From NCBI GenBank assembly GCA_025149285.1, contig CP102274.1, forward strand, positions 5,606,001-5,670,000: DNA of 64,000 nt. The letters run 5' to 3'. The notes under the pieces were generated by a model. That model ran no database searches. It saw only the letters and a program-made list of their open reading frames with translations, and was not told the DNA's origin. This document shows positions 17,180-25,731 of the stretch, one piece after another (position 1 is the stretch's first letter; every line of letters starts with the position of its first letter). The stretch comes from Hungatella hathewayi (GTDB lineage: Bacteria > Bacillota > Clostridia > Lachnospirales > Lachnospiraceae). Position numbers and translations under genes: made by a program.

Positions 17180-18367
17180 CTATCTGTCATAAACCAGCTT
17201 TGACACCGATTTCTCTTTTGCGAATCCCGGAATCTGATACAGCACCAGAACGTCCGTAATCTCCTGTTCCTCCATCCACTCCTTCAAATTCAGGTTCAGA
17301 TACCGCAGATCCGCCATATAAACGGTTCCGAAATGATTGGCGGCAAACACCGCGAAGCTGTGGGCATAGGAGTCTTTGATCATGAGCAGTTTCTTCTCCT
17401 TCTGATCTCCCGTGATACTCCTGTTTTCGATTTTGGTTATGGCATGATTGCCGTCGAGGTACACGGCGTATTTGTCCTTCCCCTCCAACGCACCGGGAAA
17501 GTAAAGGGAATCGTATTCTTTCGGCTCCCCATCGAAGGATACCCGGTAATCCTTTTCTTCCTTCGGCTGCCACACTTCAATGGTGTCGTACCGCCACGGA
17601 ACATTAAGTTTGGAATATACCGTCCCGTGAAACTCGCTGTTTACCGTCTGAATATCAAACATCTCTTCCGTCCACGGAGTAAGCCCCACGGACTCTACCC
17701 ACAGCCGGTATCCCAGATACGCTCCTCTGGCTGTCCAGTGATGGTCCGTACGGTAATACAGCGCTTCTTCCCGATACCGTTTTAAATATTCTTCTGCCGG
17801 AAGCACCGTCTCCCGGGAACCTCCCGCTTCCTTTAAGCTTCTGCACAGCATCCCGGTCACCCGGCCCTGATCGTAGGGTGCAGCGAGAAACGGCAGGCGT
17901 TCTGTCATGATCTGAGACGCTGACGGTACCAGCATCACCCTGACATGATCCTTCCCCAGAGATTTCTCTGCGGCCCCCGTAAATGCGGCCAGCTTTCCGA
18001 TATTTTTATTCAGCTGCTCCCCTTCCAGGTCCTCTGTGTCAAACTTCTCAATCAGATATCCGTCTTTTCCGAAATAGACGCCGTTCACATCTTCCTGCAG
18101 GGCAAGACGTTCTGTCGTGACCTTCATTCCGATCCAGACGTTTCTACCCGGGAACTGATCGCTCAAGTACTGCTCGTACTTCTCTCCATAGCTTCCATTC
18201 AGCAGGGATTTCACCGAAAATTCCGGTTTTTTCTGTAAATACCGGTTCTCCGAATCGGAAAAAGCCTTCTGCGGTGTGACGATACTCAACAGCGACAGCA
18301 CTCCCAAAAAGCCCAGAAACAGGAATGTCACTCCTCTGCCTCTGCCACTGTGTTTTTCTTTCTCCAT
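17180..18367 (-). CDS. DHHW-motif AlgX/SGNH-like protein
   Basis: A 395-residue protein with an N-terminal membrane anchor (residues about 12-32) and an extracytoplasmic domain. The DHHW motif that names the family is at about residue 207 (YYRTDHHWTARGAY). A late KLLMIKDSYAHSF carries the Ser used by SGNH/AlgX-like acyl esterases. Such proteins work with membrane-bound O-acyltransferases to acetylate exported polysaccharide. It lies 32 bases after the MBOAT gene on the same strand, preceded by GGAGAA. The role in cell-surface glycan acetylation is inferred from this pairing; the polymer is unknown. Confidence 0.85.
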   Translation of the reverse strand: MEKEKHSGRGRGVTFLFLGFLGVLSLLSIVTPQKAFSDSENRYLQKKPEFSVKSLLNGSYGEKYEQYLSDQFPGRNVWIGMKVTTERLALQEDVNGVYFGKDGYLIEKFDTEDLEGEQLNKNIGKLAAFTGAAEKSLGKDHVRVMLVPSASQIMTERLPFLAAPYDQGRVTGMLCRSLKEAGGSRETVLPAEEYLKRYREEALYYRTDHHWTARGAYLGYRLWVESVGLTPWTEEMFDIQTVNSEFHGTVYSKLNVPWRYDTIEVWQPKEEKDYRVSFDGEPKEYDSLYFPGALEGKDKYAVYLDGNHAITKIENRSITGDQKEKKLLMIKDSYAHSFAVFAANHFGTVYMADLRYLNLNLKEWMEEQEITDVLVLYQIPGFAKEKSVSKLVYDR

Positions 18368-18399
18368 AGTTCTCCTTATTACCAGCCTTTCGCCTTCTT

Positions 18400-19803
18400 C
18401 TAAAACCTGAAATACAGGAACGGATTATAGCTGGCATCTACCAGAAATGCCACAGACAGTACGAGAACAACAGCTACAAACAGAAGCTCCGCCGTCTCCC
18501 TCACCCGTCCCTTCATCTTCCTGCACAGAGTGCCCGGCAGCGGTGTGGAGCCCAGAACAGACGCCGCGATAAGAGGCAGACTGGTCACCAGCAAATACCA
18601 CGTTCTCCGGCTTGTAAAGGCAATGCCTCCGGCACCGGCCATCTGCATCAGATACCGCAGCCCCCCGCCCATATCTTCATGCGCGAACAGGACCCATCCG
18701 AGAAAAACAAAAATCATGGCGTATGCACTTCTGACCGGGGAGGGCAGTTTCTCCAGATACGGTTTTAACAGCAGCTTCTCAAGCAGCAGAAGCACGCCGA
18801 AGTAAAGCCCCCAAAGGAGGTAATTCCACGCCGCTCCGTGCCAGATTCCCGTAAGCAGCCAGACGATCAGAATGTTCCGTATCTGCACCGCCGCGCCCTT
18901 CCGGTTGCCGCCCAACGGAATGTACACGTATTCCTTAAACCATGTGCTTAAGGTAATATGCCACCTGCGCCAGAAATCCGTGATGCTTTTCGCTGTGTAG
19001 GGGTAACGGAAATTCTCCGGAAAATGAAAGCCCATCATCGCTCCCAGTCCCATGGCCATATCCGAATAGCCGGAAAAATCAAAGTAAATCTGCATGCCAA
19101 ACGCCAGAATCCCCAGCCACATCATCAAAACGGTACGCTCGGCATCCGGAACGCCCGAAATCTGTGTCCACAGAGCCCCCGTGGTATTGGCAATCATCAC
19201 CTTCTTGCCCAGACCCACGGTAAACAGAAACACTCCCCTGGAAAATCCGGCGAAGTTCTCAGTCCGCTCCCGCAGTTCCTCTGCAATGGTGTGATACCGC
19301 ACGATCGGCCCGGCGATCAGCTGGGGAAACATGGAGACATAGGCTCCGAAATCAATGATATTCTTCTGTGGAGCGGCCTCTTTCCGGTATATATCGATGG
19401 TATACGACATGGTCTGAAACGTATAAAAGGAAATACCGATCGGAAGCGCCAGCCCCGGCAGGGGAAGTGGGATCCCTAAAAGCCGCCCCACGGTCTCCAT
19501 CAGGAAATCCGCGTATTTAAAAACTCCTAAAAGTCCCAGATTGATGATGACGGAGGAGGCCACACAGAGCCTGGCCCGCATCTGTTTTCCCTCCTCCATA
19601 AAACGCCATACCAGCCGCCCATGGATGTAATCGACCAGAGTGGAAAACAGCAGCAAAGAGATATACACCGGTTCTCCCCAGCCATAAAAAATGAGGCTCC
19701 CAAGGAACAGAACCCCATTGCGGTACCTCCTGGGAGCGACAAAATATACAATCAACAGAACCGGCAGAAACCGGAATAAGAATAACAGGCTGGAAAATAC
19801 CAT
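18400..19803 (-). CDS. MBOAT family O-acyltransferase
   Basis: A 467-residue multi-pass membrane protein with about ten hydrophobic segments. It resembles AlgI/DltB-like transferases, which move acyl groups across the membrane to exported glycans. Conserved features include QLIAGPIVRYHTI, YFDFSGYSDMAMGLGAMMGF with NFRYPY, DFWRRWHITLSTWFKEYVYI, and TGIWHGAAWNYLLWGLYFG with the catalytic His near residue 330. It starts two bases after the DUF4358 lipoprotein stop and is followed by the DHHW partner, a common three-gene arrangement in Lachnospiraceae. Confidence 0.92.
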   Translation of the reverse strand: MVFSSLLFLFRFLPVLLIVYFVAPRRYRNGVLFLGSLIFYGWGEPVYISLLLFSTLVDYIHGRLVWRFMEEGKQMRARLCVASSVIINLGLLGVFKYADFLMETVGRLLGIPLPLPGLALPIGISFYTFQTMSYTIDIYRKEAAPQKNIIDFGAYVSMFPQLIAGPIVRYHTIAEELRERTENFAGFSRGVFLFTVGLGKKVMIANTTGALWTQISGVPDAERTVLMMWLGILAFGMQIYFDFSGYSDMAMGLGAMMGFHFPENFRYPYTAKSITDFWRRWHITLSTWFKEYVYIPLGGNRKGAAVQIRNILIVWLLTGIWHGAAWNYLLWGLYFGVLLLLEKLLLKPYLEKLPSPVRSAYAMIFVFLGWVLFAHEDMGGGLRYLMQMAGAGGIAFTSRRTWYLLVTSLPLIAASVLGSTPLPGTLCRKMKGRVRETAELLFVAVVLVLSVAFLVDASYNPFLYFRF

Positions 19804-19805
19804 GT

Positions 19806-20378
19806 TTACCCCTCAAAAAATGCGTTAATTGCATCGACAGCCTTCTTGTTTTCTTCCTGTGCAGATTGAAGAGCCGCCTCTTCGCCCTCGGCCTGCGCTT
19901 CGTCCGAAGCAGTCCCCAGCATCACAAAGAAGACGTAATCTCCGTGGCGTACGACTTCGGAAGCCTCCACCTTGCTGATGTTCATAGGATACTGCACGGA
20001 ATCTTCCACAAGACGGGTGCGGTAAGCCTCAAGAAGCTTCGCTACCTCCTCGCCCTTTCCCTCCTTCGCCTTAATGGCGGCATAGGTGTCCACATGAACA
20101 CTGATCATCGGCCCTTCCGCGATGAATTCCTCGTATAAATCCTCCGGAACTCCGAATATATCGTTTAATGCCTGTGCGTCATAAGGCGCGCTCGGAATAT
20201 AGTTTTCTCCATATGCCTCTTTTACAGCCTGGTGTACCTTCTCTAAATCCACCGTTACCGCCTGTGTGCTCTCAGCCACGGTTCCAGAACTGCCGTTATC
20301 CGGGCCCTTTCCGCCTCCGCAGGCTGTAAGACTTATGGCTGTCAGAACCATTGCAGTTACATATACTGATTTTCTCAT
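19806..20378 (-). CDS. DUF4358 family lipoprotein
   Basis: A 190-residue lipoprotein with signal peptide and lipobox LTAC at residues 17-20, then a Gly/Ser-rich linker (GGGKGPDNGSS). The domain from about 48 to 185 resembles DUF4358: a YIPSAPYD segment, VPEDLYEEFIAEGPMIS, an ALKA-type AAIKAKEGKGEEVAKLLEAYRTRL helix and HGDYVFFVMLG. DUF4358 proteins are often encoded with MBOAT and DHHW proteins, as here, where it is the first gene. Its function is unknown; it may be an accessory factor of the acyl-transfer complex. AAGGAG lies upstream of the ATG. Confidence 0.82.
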   Translation of the reverse strand: MRKSVYVTAMVLTAISLTACGGGKGPDNGSSGTVAESTQAVTVDLEKVHQAVKEAYGENYIPSAPYDAQALNDIFGVPEDLYEEFIAEGPMISVHVDTYAAIKAKEGKGEEVAKLLEAYRTRLVEDSVQYPMNISKVEASEVVRHGDYVFFVMLGTASDEAQAEGEEAALQSAQEENKKAVDAINAFFEG

Positions 20379-20506
20379 AATTTTCTCCTTTTTCTGTTCT
20401 GCTTATGCGGATTCATTATAATATAAAAACAGTAATTTATCTATAGCATATCTCCTACAAAATACTGACAGATCTCTTACGAACCCGGCGTCCTGTGTCA
20501 GATGCG

Positions 20507-20797
20507 TTACCATTCAAAATCGTCAAATCCATAGATTAACGGATAAGGTGCACAGTCCCGCAGGGGAGCCTGGATCGTGCCCTTCACACTTCTGCTGAAC
20601 GCGGGCCTGCGCGTGGCTGCCTTCGTCCTGTTCCTGATCAGCCGGTCGTTTCTCCCCAGTTCACCCACATAATATCCATCCTGATCATAAATATCTCTGC
20701 CGAAAAACTTCCCCAGCACCGTGCCGTCACAGGCCACCAGATACTCCTTCTGTCTGACTCCCACATATCTGCCGCCCCAGGTCCAGAATCGTTCCAT
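20507..20797 (-). CDS. Small 4-fold beta-flower-type protein
   Basis: A 96-residue protein. Four short units repeat a beta-hairpin pattern: GGRYVGVRQKEYLVACDG, GTVLGKFFGRDIYDQDGYYVGEL, GRNDRLI and a proline-rich end PLRDCAPYPLIYGFDDFEW. The YLVACDGTVLGKF and IYDQDGYYVGE segments are what I would expect of the small 4-fold beta-flower family, whose role is unknown. No signal peptide. The upstream ribosome site is weak (GAGAG). It stands alone between the DUF4358 operon and the DAHP synthase gene. Confidence 0.7.
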   Translation of the reverse strand: MERFWTWGGRYVGVRQKEYLVACDGTVLGKFFGRDIYDQDGYYVGELGRNDRLIRNRTKAATRRPAFSRSVKGTIQAPLRDCAPYPLIYGFDDFEW

Positions 20798-20985
20798 ACT
20801 CTCACACCATTTCCTTTTCTCAAATATTTTCTCATATCATACACTATTTTTGTAAAAAAAGGAACACCCGGATTCCCATGTTTGAACACATTTCCTAAAA
20901 TTTCGGTCAGGTGTAGATTTTTCCGATATTCTGGTATATAATGGGCAACAACAAAAGAGAAGAATCTAATCTTCAGGAGGATACC

Positions 20986-22014
20986 ATGGGATTTCAATAT
21001 GTTAACAACCTTCCGACCCCGGATGAGATCAAAGAGCGCTTCCCTCTTCCCGCTGAATTAAAAGAACGGAAAGCAAAGAGAGATCAGGAAGTCAGCGATG
21101 TCCTGACCGGCAAAAGTGATAAATTTCTCGTGATCATAGGTCCTTGCTCCGCGGACAATGAGGATTCTGTATGCGACTATGCAGAACGCTTAATTAAGGT
21201 ACAGGAGAAGACCGCGGACCGCCTCATTATCATTCCGCGTGTTTACACCAACAAGCCGCGTACCACCGGCGAGGGCTACAAGGGAATGCTTCATCAGCCG
21301 GACCCGGAAAAGAAACCGGATATGCACGAGGGGCTCATCGCGATCCGCAAGATGCACATGCGTGTATTTGCCGAGACAGGCTTCCCTACAGCCGATGAAA
21401 TGCTCTATCCGGAAAACATGACCTATCTGGACGATATCATGTCCTACGTAGCCATCGGAGCCCGTTCCGTCGAGAACCAGCAGCACCGTCTGACCGCCAG
21501 CGGCTGTGACGTGGCTGTCGGTATGAAGAACCCGACCAGCGGCGACTTATCCGTTATGCTGAACTCCGTCGTTGCGGCACAGCAGGGCCATGATTTTACA
21601 TACCGTGGCTGGGAGGTAAAGAGCGGCGGCAATCCGCTGGCTCATACCATTCTCCGCGGCGCGGTCAACAAACACGGCCAGTGCATTCCGAACTACCATT
21701 TTGAAGATCTGGTTCTGCTTCAGGAGCTTTACGCCAAACGTAACCTGGACAATCCGGCCTGTATTGTGGATACCAACCACTCCAATTCCAATAAGAAATA
21801 CATGGAACAGATCCGCATTGCCAAAGAGGTTCTTCACAGCAGAAGACACGCGGCTCCTATCAAAGATCTGGTCAAGGGCCTGATGATCGAGAGCTACATC
21901 GAACCCGGCAGCCAGAAGGTGGGCGAACACTGCTACGGAAAGTCTATCACCGATCCCTGTCTCGGATGGGAGGATTCCGAGCGGCTGCTTTATGAGATTG
22001 CAGAAAACGCATAA
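20986..22014 (+). CDS. 3-deoxy-7-phosphoheptulonate synthase (AroG-type)
   Basis: A 342-residue class I DAHP synthase, which joins phosphoenolpyruvate and erythrose 4-phosphate in the first step of aromatic amino acid synthesis. Conserved motifs: VIIGPCSADN near residue 50, PRVYTNKPRTTGEGYKGM near 82, GARSVENQQHR, GMKNPTSGDL, VDTNHSNSNKK and SYIEPGSQ. The ATG at 20986 follows AGGAGG; a longer in-frame start at 20941 overlaps the -10 box TATAAT (20937-20942). It is a single-gene unit with a strong terminator. Whether it is feedback-inhibited, and by which amino acid, cannot be read from sequence here. Confidence 0.95.
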   Translation: MGFQYVNNLPTPDEIKERFPLPAELKERKAKRDQEVSDVLTGKSDKFLVIIGPCSADNEDSVCDYAERLIKVQEKTADRLIIIPRVYTNKPRTTGEGYKGMLHQPDPEKKPDMHEGLIAIRKMHMRVFAETGFPTADEMLYPENMTYLDDIMSYVAIGARSVENQQHRLTASGCDVAVGMKNPTSGDLSVMLNSVVAAQQGHDFTYRGWEVKSGGNPLAHTILRGAVNKHGQCIPNYHFEDLVLLQELYAKRNLDNPACIVDTNHSNSNKKYMEQIRIAKEVLHSRRHAAPIKDLVKGLMIESYIEPGSQKVGEHCYGKSITDPCLGWEDSERLLYEIAENA

Positions 22015-22025
22015 AAAAGAGAGAA

Positions 22026-22066
22026 CTGCCGCCCGCATGATTTTTTTCATGCGGGCGGCAGTTTTT
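22026..22066 (+). terminator. Terminator of the DAHP synthase gene
   Basis: CTGCCGCCCGCATGA (22026-22040) pairs with TCATGCGGGCGGCAG (22047-22061), then five T. A strong 15-bp stem. Confidence 0.93.
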
Positions 22067-22109
22067 ATTATCTTATCTTTCGCATCGTATCAATTTTCAT
22101 CCGTACCGG

Positions 22110-22128
22110 TCATACAATATCTGTATGA
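22110..22128. repeat. Inverted repeat TCATACA/TGTATGA in the gap before the HPr-like gene
   Basis: Seven-base arms with a five-base spacer, in the 410-base gap between 22014 and 22426. It could be an operator, but it is far from the promoter at 22279-22307. Apart from this, the terminator and the promoter, I see nothing else in the gap. Confidence 0.4.
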
Positions 22129-22278
22129 TCCGCCACTTTTACAGGAAGTCTGCCGCTCTGTTGTCTGATAGGTCTCCGCATATCACCGGCTTTACGGGAC
22201 ACATTAAGACTCCCCCTTGTTTTTACACATATTTTACAAAAATTTCATCATTAAACTGTTTATTTTTCTGCTTTAGTC

Positions 22279-22307
22279 TTGTATCGCATTAAAATATATG
22301 GTAGAAT
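22279..22307 (+). promoter_or_regulatory. Promoter of the HPr-like/debranching enzyme unit
   Basis: TTGTAT (22279-22284) and TAGAAT (22302-22307) are 17 bases apart. An inverted repeat ATAGATA/TATCTAT overlaps the predicted start region, giving a leader of about 110 bases. Confidence 0.65.
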
Positions 22308-22425
22308 ATAGATAGAATGATTTATCTATATTTCACAGTTCACTAACCATTTCCTGGAAGAGTATCTTAATGTTTTGTCACCCGACGTACGGATTATCCG
22401 CCCGCCATAAAAAGGAGGCTGGGAT

Positions 22426-22671
22426 ATGCGAACGAAACAAGTTGACATTTATCAGCGTTATACCCCCATCCCCATAGCTGTTTTAATTACGGCAGCCAAT
22501 TGTTTTGACTGCGACATCTATATCGATAATGGCAAGTCGAAAGTAAATGTAAAAAACTATGATGAGATGAAGAAAGGACTGGTAACGCGGAACAGAAATT
22601 TACTATTTTACTTTGACGGCAAGGATGAAAAAGCCGCCGAAGGACGGATTGAGATGTTGTTTCAACCATAA
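22426..22671 (+). CDS. HPr-like protein lacking both phosphorylation sites
   Basis: An 81-residue protein aligning over its length with HPr phosphocarriers (TAANCFDCDIYIDNGKSKVNVKNYDEMKKG against the usual TASKY...NGKTVNLKSIMGVMSLG). The catalytic-histidine loop GIHARP is replaced by YTPIPI, so His15 and Arg17 are absent. The regulatory Ser46 position is Asn. It cannot carry phosphate as HPr does. It may be a regulatory or binding decoy. AAAGGAGG sits upstream. It lies 21 bases before the glycogen debranching gene, suggesting a link to glycogen or carbon storage. Confidence 0.75.
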   Translation: MRTKQVDIYQRYTPIPIAVLITAANCFDCDIYIDNGKSKVNVKNYDEMKKGLVTRNRNLLFYFDGKDEKAAEGRIEMLFQP

Positions 22672-22692
22672 TCTGTCAGAAAGGACACTCAT

Positions 22693-24792
22693 ATGCCACT
22701 GTACACCGATAATTTCAGACCACTTGACACCATATCCGGTTTTTCCGTAAGACCCGGATTGTACGAAGAATTTGGAGCGCGTCTGATACCTGGAGGAGTC
22801 AGCTTTACTCTTCATTCACAGGAAGCGACATCCTGCGAACTTTTATTGTTTCACCATAACGAACGCGAACCGTATGCAAGAATCCCCATCCCGGACCGTT
22901 ACCGGATCGGGAATGTCTACTCCATCATAGTATTTGATCTGGATACCCGGGATTTAGAATATGCGTTCAGCATTGATGGGCCGTATGATCCAAAGAAAGG
23001 GCTTATCTTCGACAAAACAAAATACCTTCTGGACATTTATGCGAAAGCCGTTACCGGCCAGGGCACATGGGGCTCTAAGCCGGAAAGCGGCTTTCAGTAT
23101 AAAGCGAGGGTAGTCTCAGATAATTTCGACTGGGACGACTGCTGCCATCCTCCAATCCCCATGGAGGATTTAGTTATTTATGAGCTCCATGTCAGAGGGT
23201 TCACCAGGGATGCCTCTTCCGGCGTCTCGGCTCCCGGCACCTTCCAGGGAATTATCGAAAAGCTTCCCTATCTGGAGGACTTAGGCATCAATGCCATCGA
23301 GCTGATGCCCGTCTTTGAATTCGACGAAATGCGCAACGAACGCAGCGTAAACGGGAACATGCTGCTGGATTACTGGGGCTACAATCCCGTCAGTTTCTTT
23401 GCCCCCAACACCAGCTACGCCTCAAAAAGCGAGCATAACCACGAAGGCCGGGAACTGAAAACGCTGATCCGCACCATAAAGGAACGCGGCATGGAGGTCT
23501 ATCTGGATGTCGTCTTCAACCACACGGCGGAAGGCAACGAAAAAGGCGGCTTCTTCTCATTCAAGGGCTTTGACAATCAGATTTACTATATGCTCACTCC
23601 CGACGGCTTCTACTATAATTTCAGCGGCTGCGGCAACACCTTAAACTGCAACCATCCGATTGTGCAGCAGATGATTCTGGACTGTCTCCGGTACTGGACC
23701 ATCCATTACCACGTGGACGGCTTCCGCTTTGATCTGGCCTCTATCCTCGGCCGAAGCGAGGATGGCACGCCCCTTCACAAGCCGCCGCTCCTGGAATCTC
23801 TTTCCTACGATCCGGTACTCTCCAGCGCCAAGCTGATCGCCGAGGCCTGGGATGCGGGAGGCCTATACCAGGTGGGTTCCTTCTCCTCCTGGAACCGCTG
23901 GGCAGAGTGGAACGGCAAATACCGGGACGACATGCGCCGTTTCCTTAAGGGCGACGACAACATGGCTGCGGCTGCCGTCAGCAGAATCACCGGTTCCCCG
24001 GATCTCTATCCGCCGGCCACGCGCGGCTTCAATTCCTCTGTTAATTTCTTAACGTGTCACGACGGCTTTACCCTGTATGATCTGTACAGCTATAATGAGA
24101 AGCACACTGAAGCCAACGGCTGGAACAACACGGACGGAGACAATAACAACAACAGCTGGAACTGCGGCGCAGAGGGGGAAACCGACGATCCCGGCATCCT
24201 GGAGCTCCGCTTCCGAATGATAAAGAACGCCTGCGCCGTCTTAATGTGCAGCCGCGGAACGCCGATGTTCTTTGCCGGCGACGAATTCGGCAACACCCAG
24301 TTTGGCAACAATAACGCCTATTGTCAGGACAACAGCATCTCCTGGCTGGACTGGACCCTGTTACAAAAGAATCACGAACTGTATGAATTTTTTCGGCGCA
24401 TGATCGCCATACGCAGATCCCATCCGGTGATCCGGCGGGAGACGCTCTCTTCCAGCACCGGTTTTCCCCCGGTCAGCGTACACGGAACCGAGGCCTGGAA
24501 AGGGGAAACCACCTCGTATACACACTACGTCGGCATCATGTATGCCGGCAAACACGACGACGGAACGGAGGATATCATCTACCTTGCCGTAAATACCTAC
24601 TGGGAACCGCTTCCGATCACGCTTCCGCATCTCCCTGAAGGGTTCTTCTGGAATCTCCTTGCAGATACCGGACGGGGCAGCGGCAGTATTCCTGAGACCG
24701 TCGATGGCTGGGATGAGGTGATCCGCTATTCTGCATTGGCCCACCCCCGCTCCGTTATGATCCTGAGGGCGGTCCAGAAAGAGCTTTCTTAA
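22693..24792 (+). CDS. Glycogen debranching protein (GlgX/pullulanase type, GH13)
   Basis: A 699-residue enzyme. An N-terminal CBM48-like domain (about residues 10-115: GARLIPGGVSFTLHSQEATSCELLLF) precedes a GH13 barrel. Catalytic motifs: DVVFNHTAEG, GFRFDLASIL with the nucleophile Asp near 350, IAEAWDAGG with the acid Glu near 385, and LTCHDGFTLYDL. These fit hydrolysis of alpha-1,6 branches in glycogen or limit dextrins. Length matches GlgX and type I pullulanases. No signal peptide, so it is cytosolic. It forms a unit with the HPr-like gene upstream and ends at a strong terminator. Confidence 0.9.
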   Translation: MPLYTDNFRPLDTISGFSVRPGLYEEFGARLIPGGVSFTLHSQEATSCELLLFHHNEREPYARIPIPDRYRIGNVYSIIVFDLDTRDLEYAFSIDGPYDPKKGLIFDKTKYLLDIYAKAVTGQGTWGSKPESGFQYKARVVSDNFDWDDCCHPPIPMEDLVIYELHVRGFTRDASSGVSAPGTFQGIIEKLPYLEDLGINAIELMPVFEFDEMRNERSVNGNMLLDYWGYNPVSFFAPNTSYASKSEHNHEGRELKTLIRTIKERGMEVYLDVVFNHTAEGNEKGGFFSFKGFDNQIYYMLTPDGFYYNFSGCGNTLNCNHPIVQQMILDCLRYWTIHYHVDGFRFDLASILGRSEDGTPLHKPPLLESLSYDPVLSSAKLIAEAWDAGGLYQVGSFSSWNRWAEWNGKYRDDMRRFLKGDDNMAAAAVSRITGSPDLYPPATRGFNSSVNFLTCHDGFTLYDLYSYNEKHTEANGWNNTDGDNNNNSWNCGAEGETDDPGILELRFRMIKNACAVLMCSRGTPMFFAGDEFGNTQFGNNNAYCQDNSISWLDWTLLQKNHELYEFFRRMIAIRRSHPVIRRETLSSSTGFPPVSVHGTEAWKGETTSYTHYVGIMYAGKHDDGTEDIIYLAVNTYWEPLPITLPHLPEGFFWNLLADTGRGSGSIPETVDGWDEVIRYSALAHPRSVMILRAVQKELS

Positions 24793-24800
24793 TTGCATAA

Positions 24801-24848
24801 AAAATCCATAACTGCTTAACCTGTGCATGTAAGCAGTTATGGATTTTT
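24801..24848. terminator. Bidirectional terminator between the debranching gene and uppP
   Basis: AAAATCCATAACTGCTTA (24801-24818) pairs with TAAGCAGTTATGGATTTT (24830-24847), with A- and T-runs flanking. It can end both convergent transcripts. Confidence 0.93.
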
Positions 24849-24875
24849 GTCAGTCTCATATCAGCATATCTTCTC

Positions 24876-25709
24876 TTAACCAATCAGAGCCGTAATCCCA
24901 AAGTAAACCAGGACGATCACTCCAAGGACAATTCTGTAATAACCAAAAAACTTGAAATCGTGTTTTCTGATATATCCCATCAGGAAACGGATTGCGTACA
25001 CCGATACGATGAACGCCACCACCATACCGAGAAGCAGATAAAAGACCTGCGGACCGGTGAAATGAAGGCCGTATTTTACAATTTTTAAGAAGCTGGCTCC
25101 AAACATGACGGGGATTCCCAGGAAGAAGGAAAACTCGGCGGCAGCGCCTCTGGAGCAGCCAAGGATCATGGCGCCCAGAATCGTGGAACCGGACCGGGAG
25201 GTACCCGGAACCAGGGACAGGAGCTGGAAAAGGCCGATATAAAGCGCCGTCTGGTAGGAAATATCCCCCACCCGCTGCATCTCAAAATTACGGTTCCGGT
25301 TCGCATTCTCTATGACGATGAACAGGACGCCGTAGATAATTAAAGTGGCTGCAACAACATAGCCGTTCATGAGGTATTTTTCCATGATGTCATCGATCAG
25401 AAGACCTATGACAGCCGCCGGGATACACGCGAGGATAATCTTGGACCACAACTCCAGTGTAGCCCGCTTCTGCGCAGGTTTCTTCGTCGGAGAAAATGGA
25501 TTCAGCTTATGGAAGTACATGACCACGACCGCCAGAATCGCCCCCAGCTGGATCACGACCATAAACATGTTTTTAAAATCCTCCGGCTGTTTTAAATGGA
25601 TGATTTCATCTACCAGTATCATATGGCCCGTACTGCTGATGGGGAGCCATTCGGTAAATCCCTCCACAATTCCAAGTACGATTACCTTTAATGTCTCAAT
25701 TATGCTCAT
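24876..25709 (-). CDS. uppP: Undecaprenyl-diphosphatase
   Basis: A 277-residue integral membrane protein of the BacA/UppP family. It recycles undecaprenyl pyrophosphate to the monophosphate for peptidoglycan synthesis and can confer bacitracin tolerance. Both catalytic signatures are present: EGFTEWLPISSTGHMIL at about residues 16-32 and VPGTSRSGSTILGAM at about 167-181. About eight hydrophobic helices. It lies downstream of ung on the same strand with a short gap. Confidence 0.96.
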   Translation of the reverse strand: MSIIETLKVIVLGIVEGFTEWLPISSTGHMILVDEIIHLKQPEDFKNMFMVVIQLGAILAVVVMYFHKLNPFSPTKKPAQKRATLELWSKIILACIPAAVIGLLIDDIMEKYLMNGYVVAATLIIYGVLFIVIENANRNRNFEMQRVGDISYQTALYIGLFQLLSLVPGTSRSGSTILGAMILGCSRGAAAEFSFFLGIPVMFGASFLKIVKYGLHFTGPQVFYLLLGMVVAFIVSVYAIRFLMGYIRKHDFKFFGYYRIVLGVIVLVYFGITALIG

Positions 25710-25731
25710 CTTTTATTTTCCGTCTCCATTC

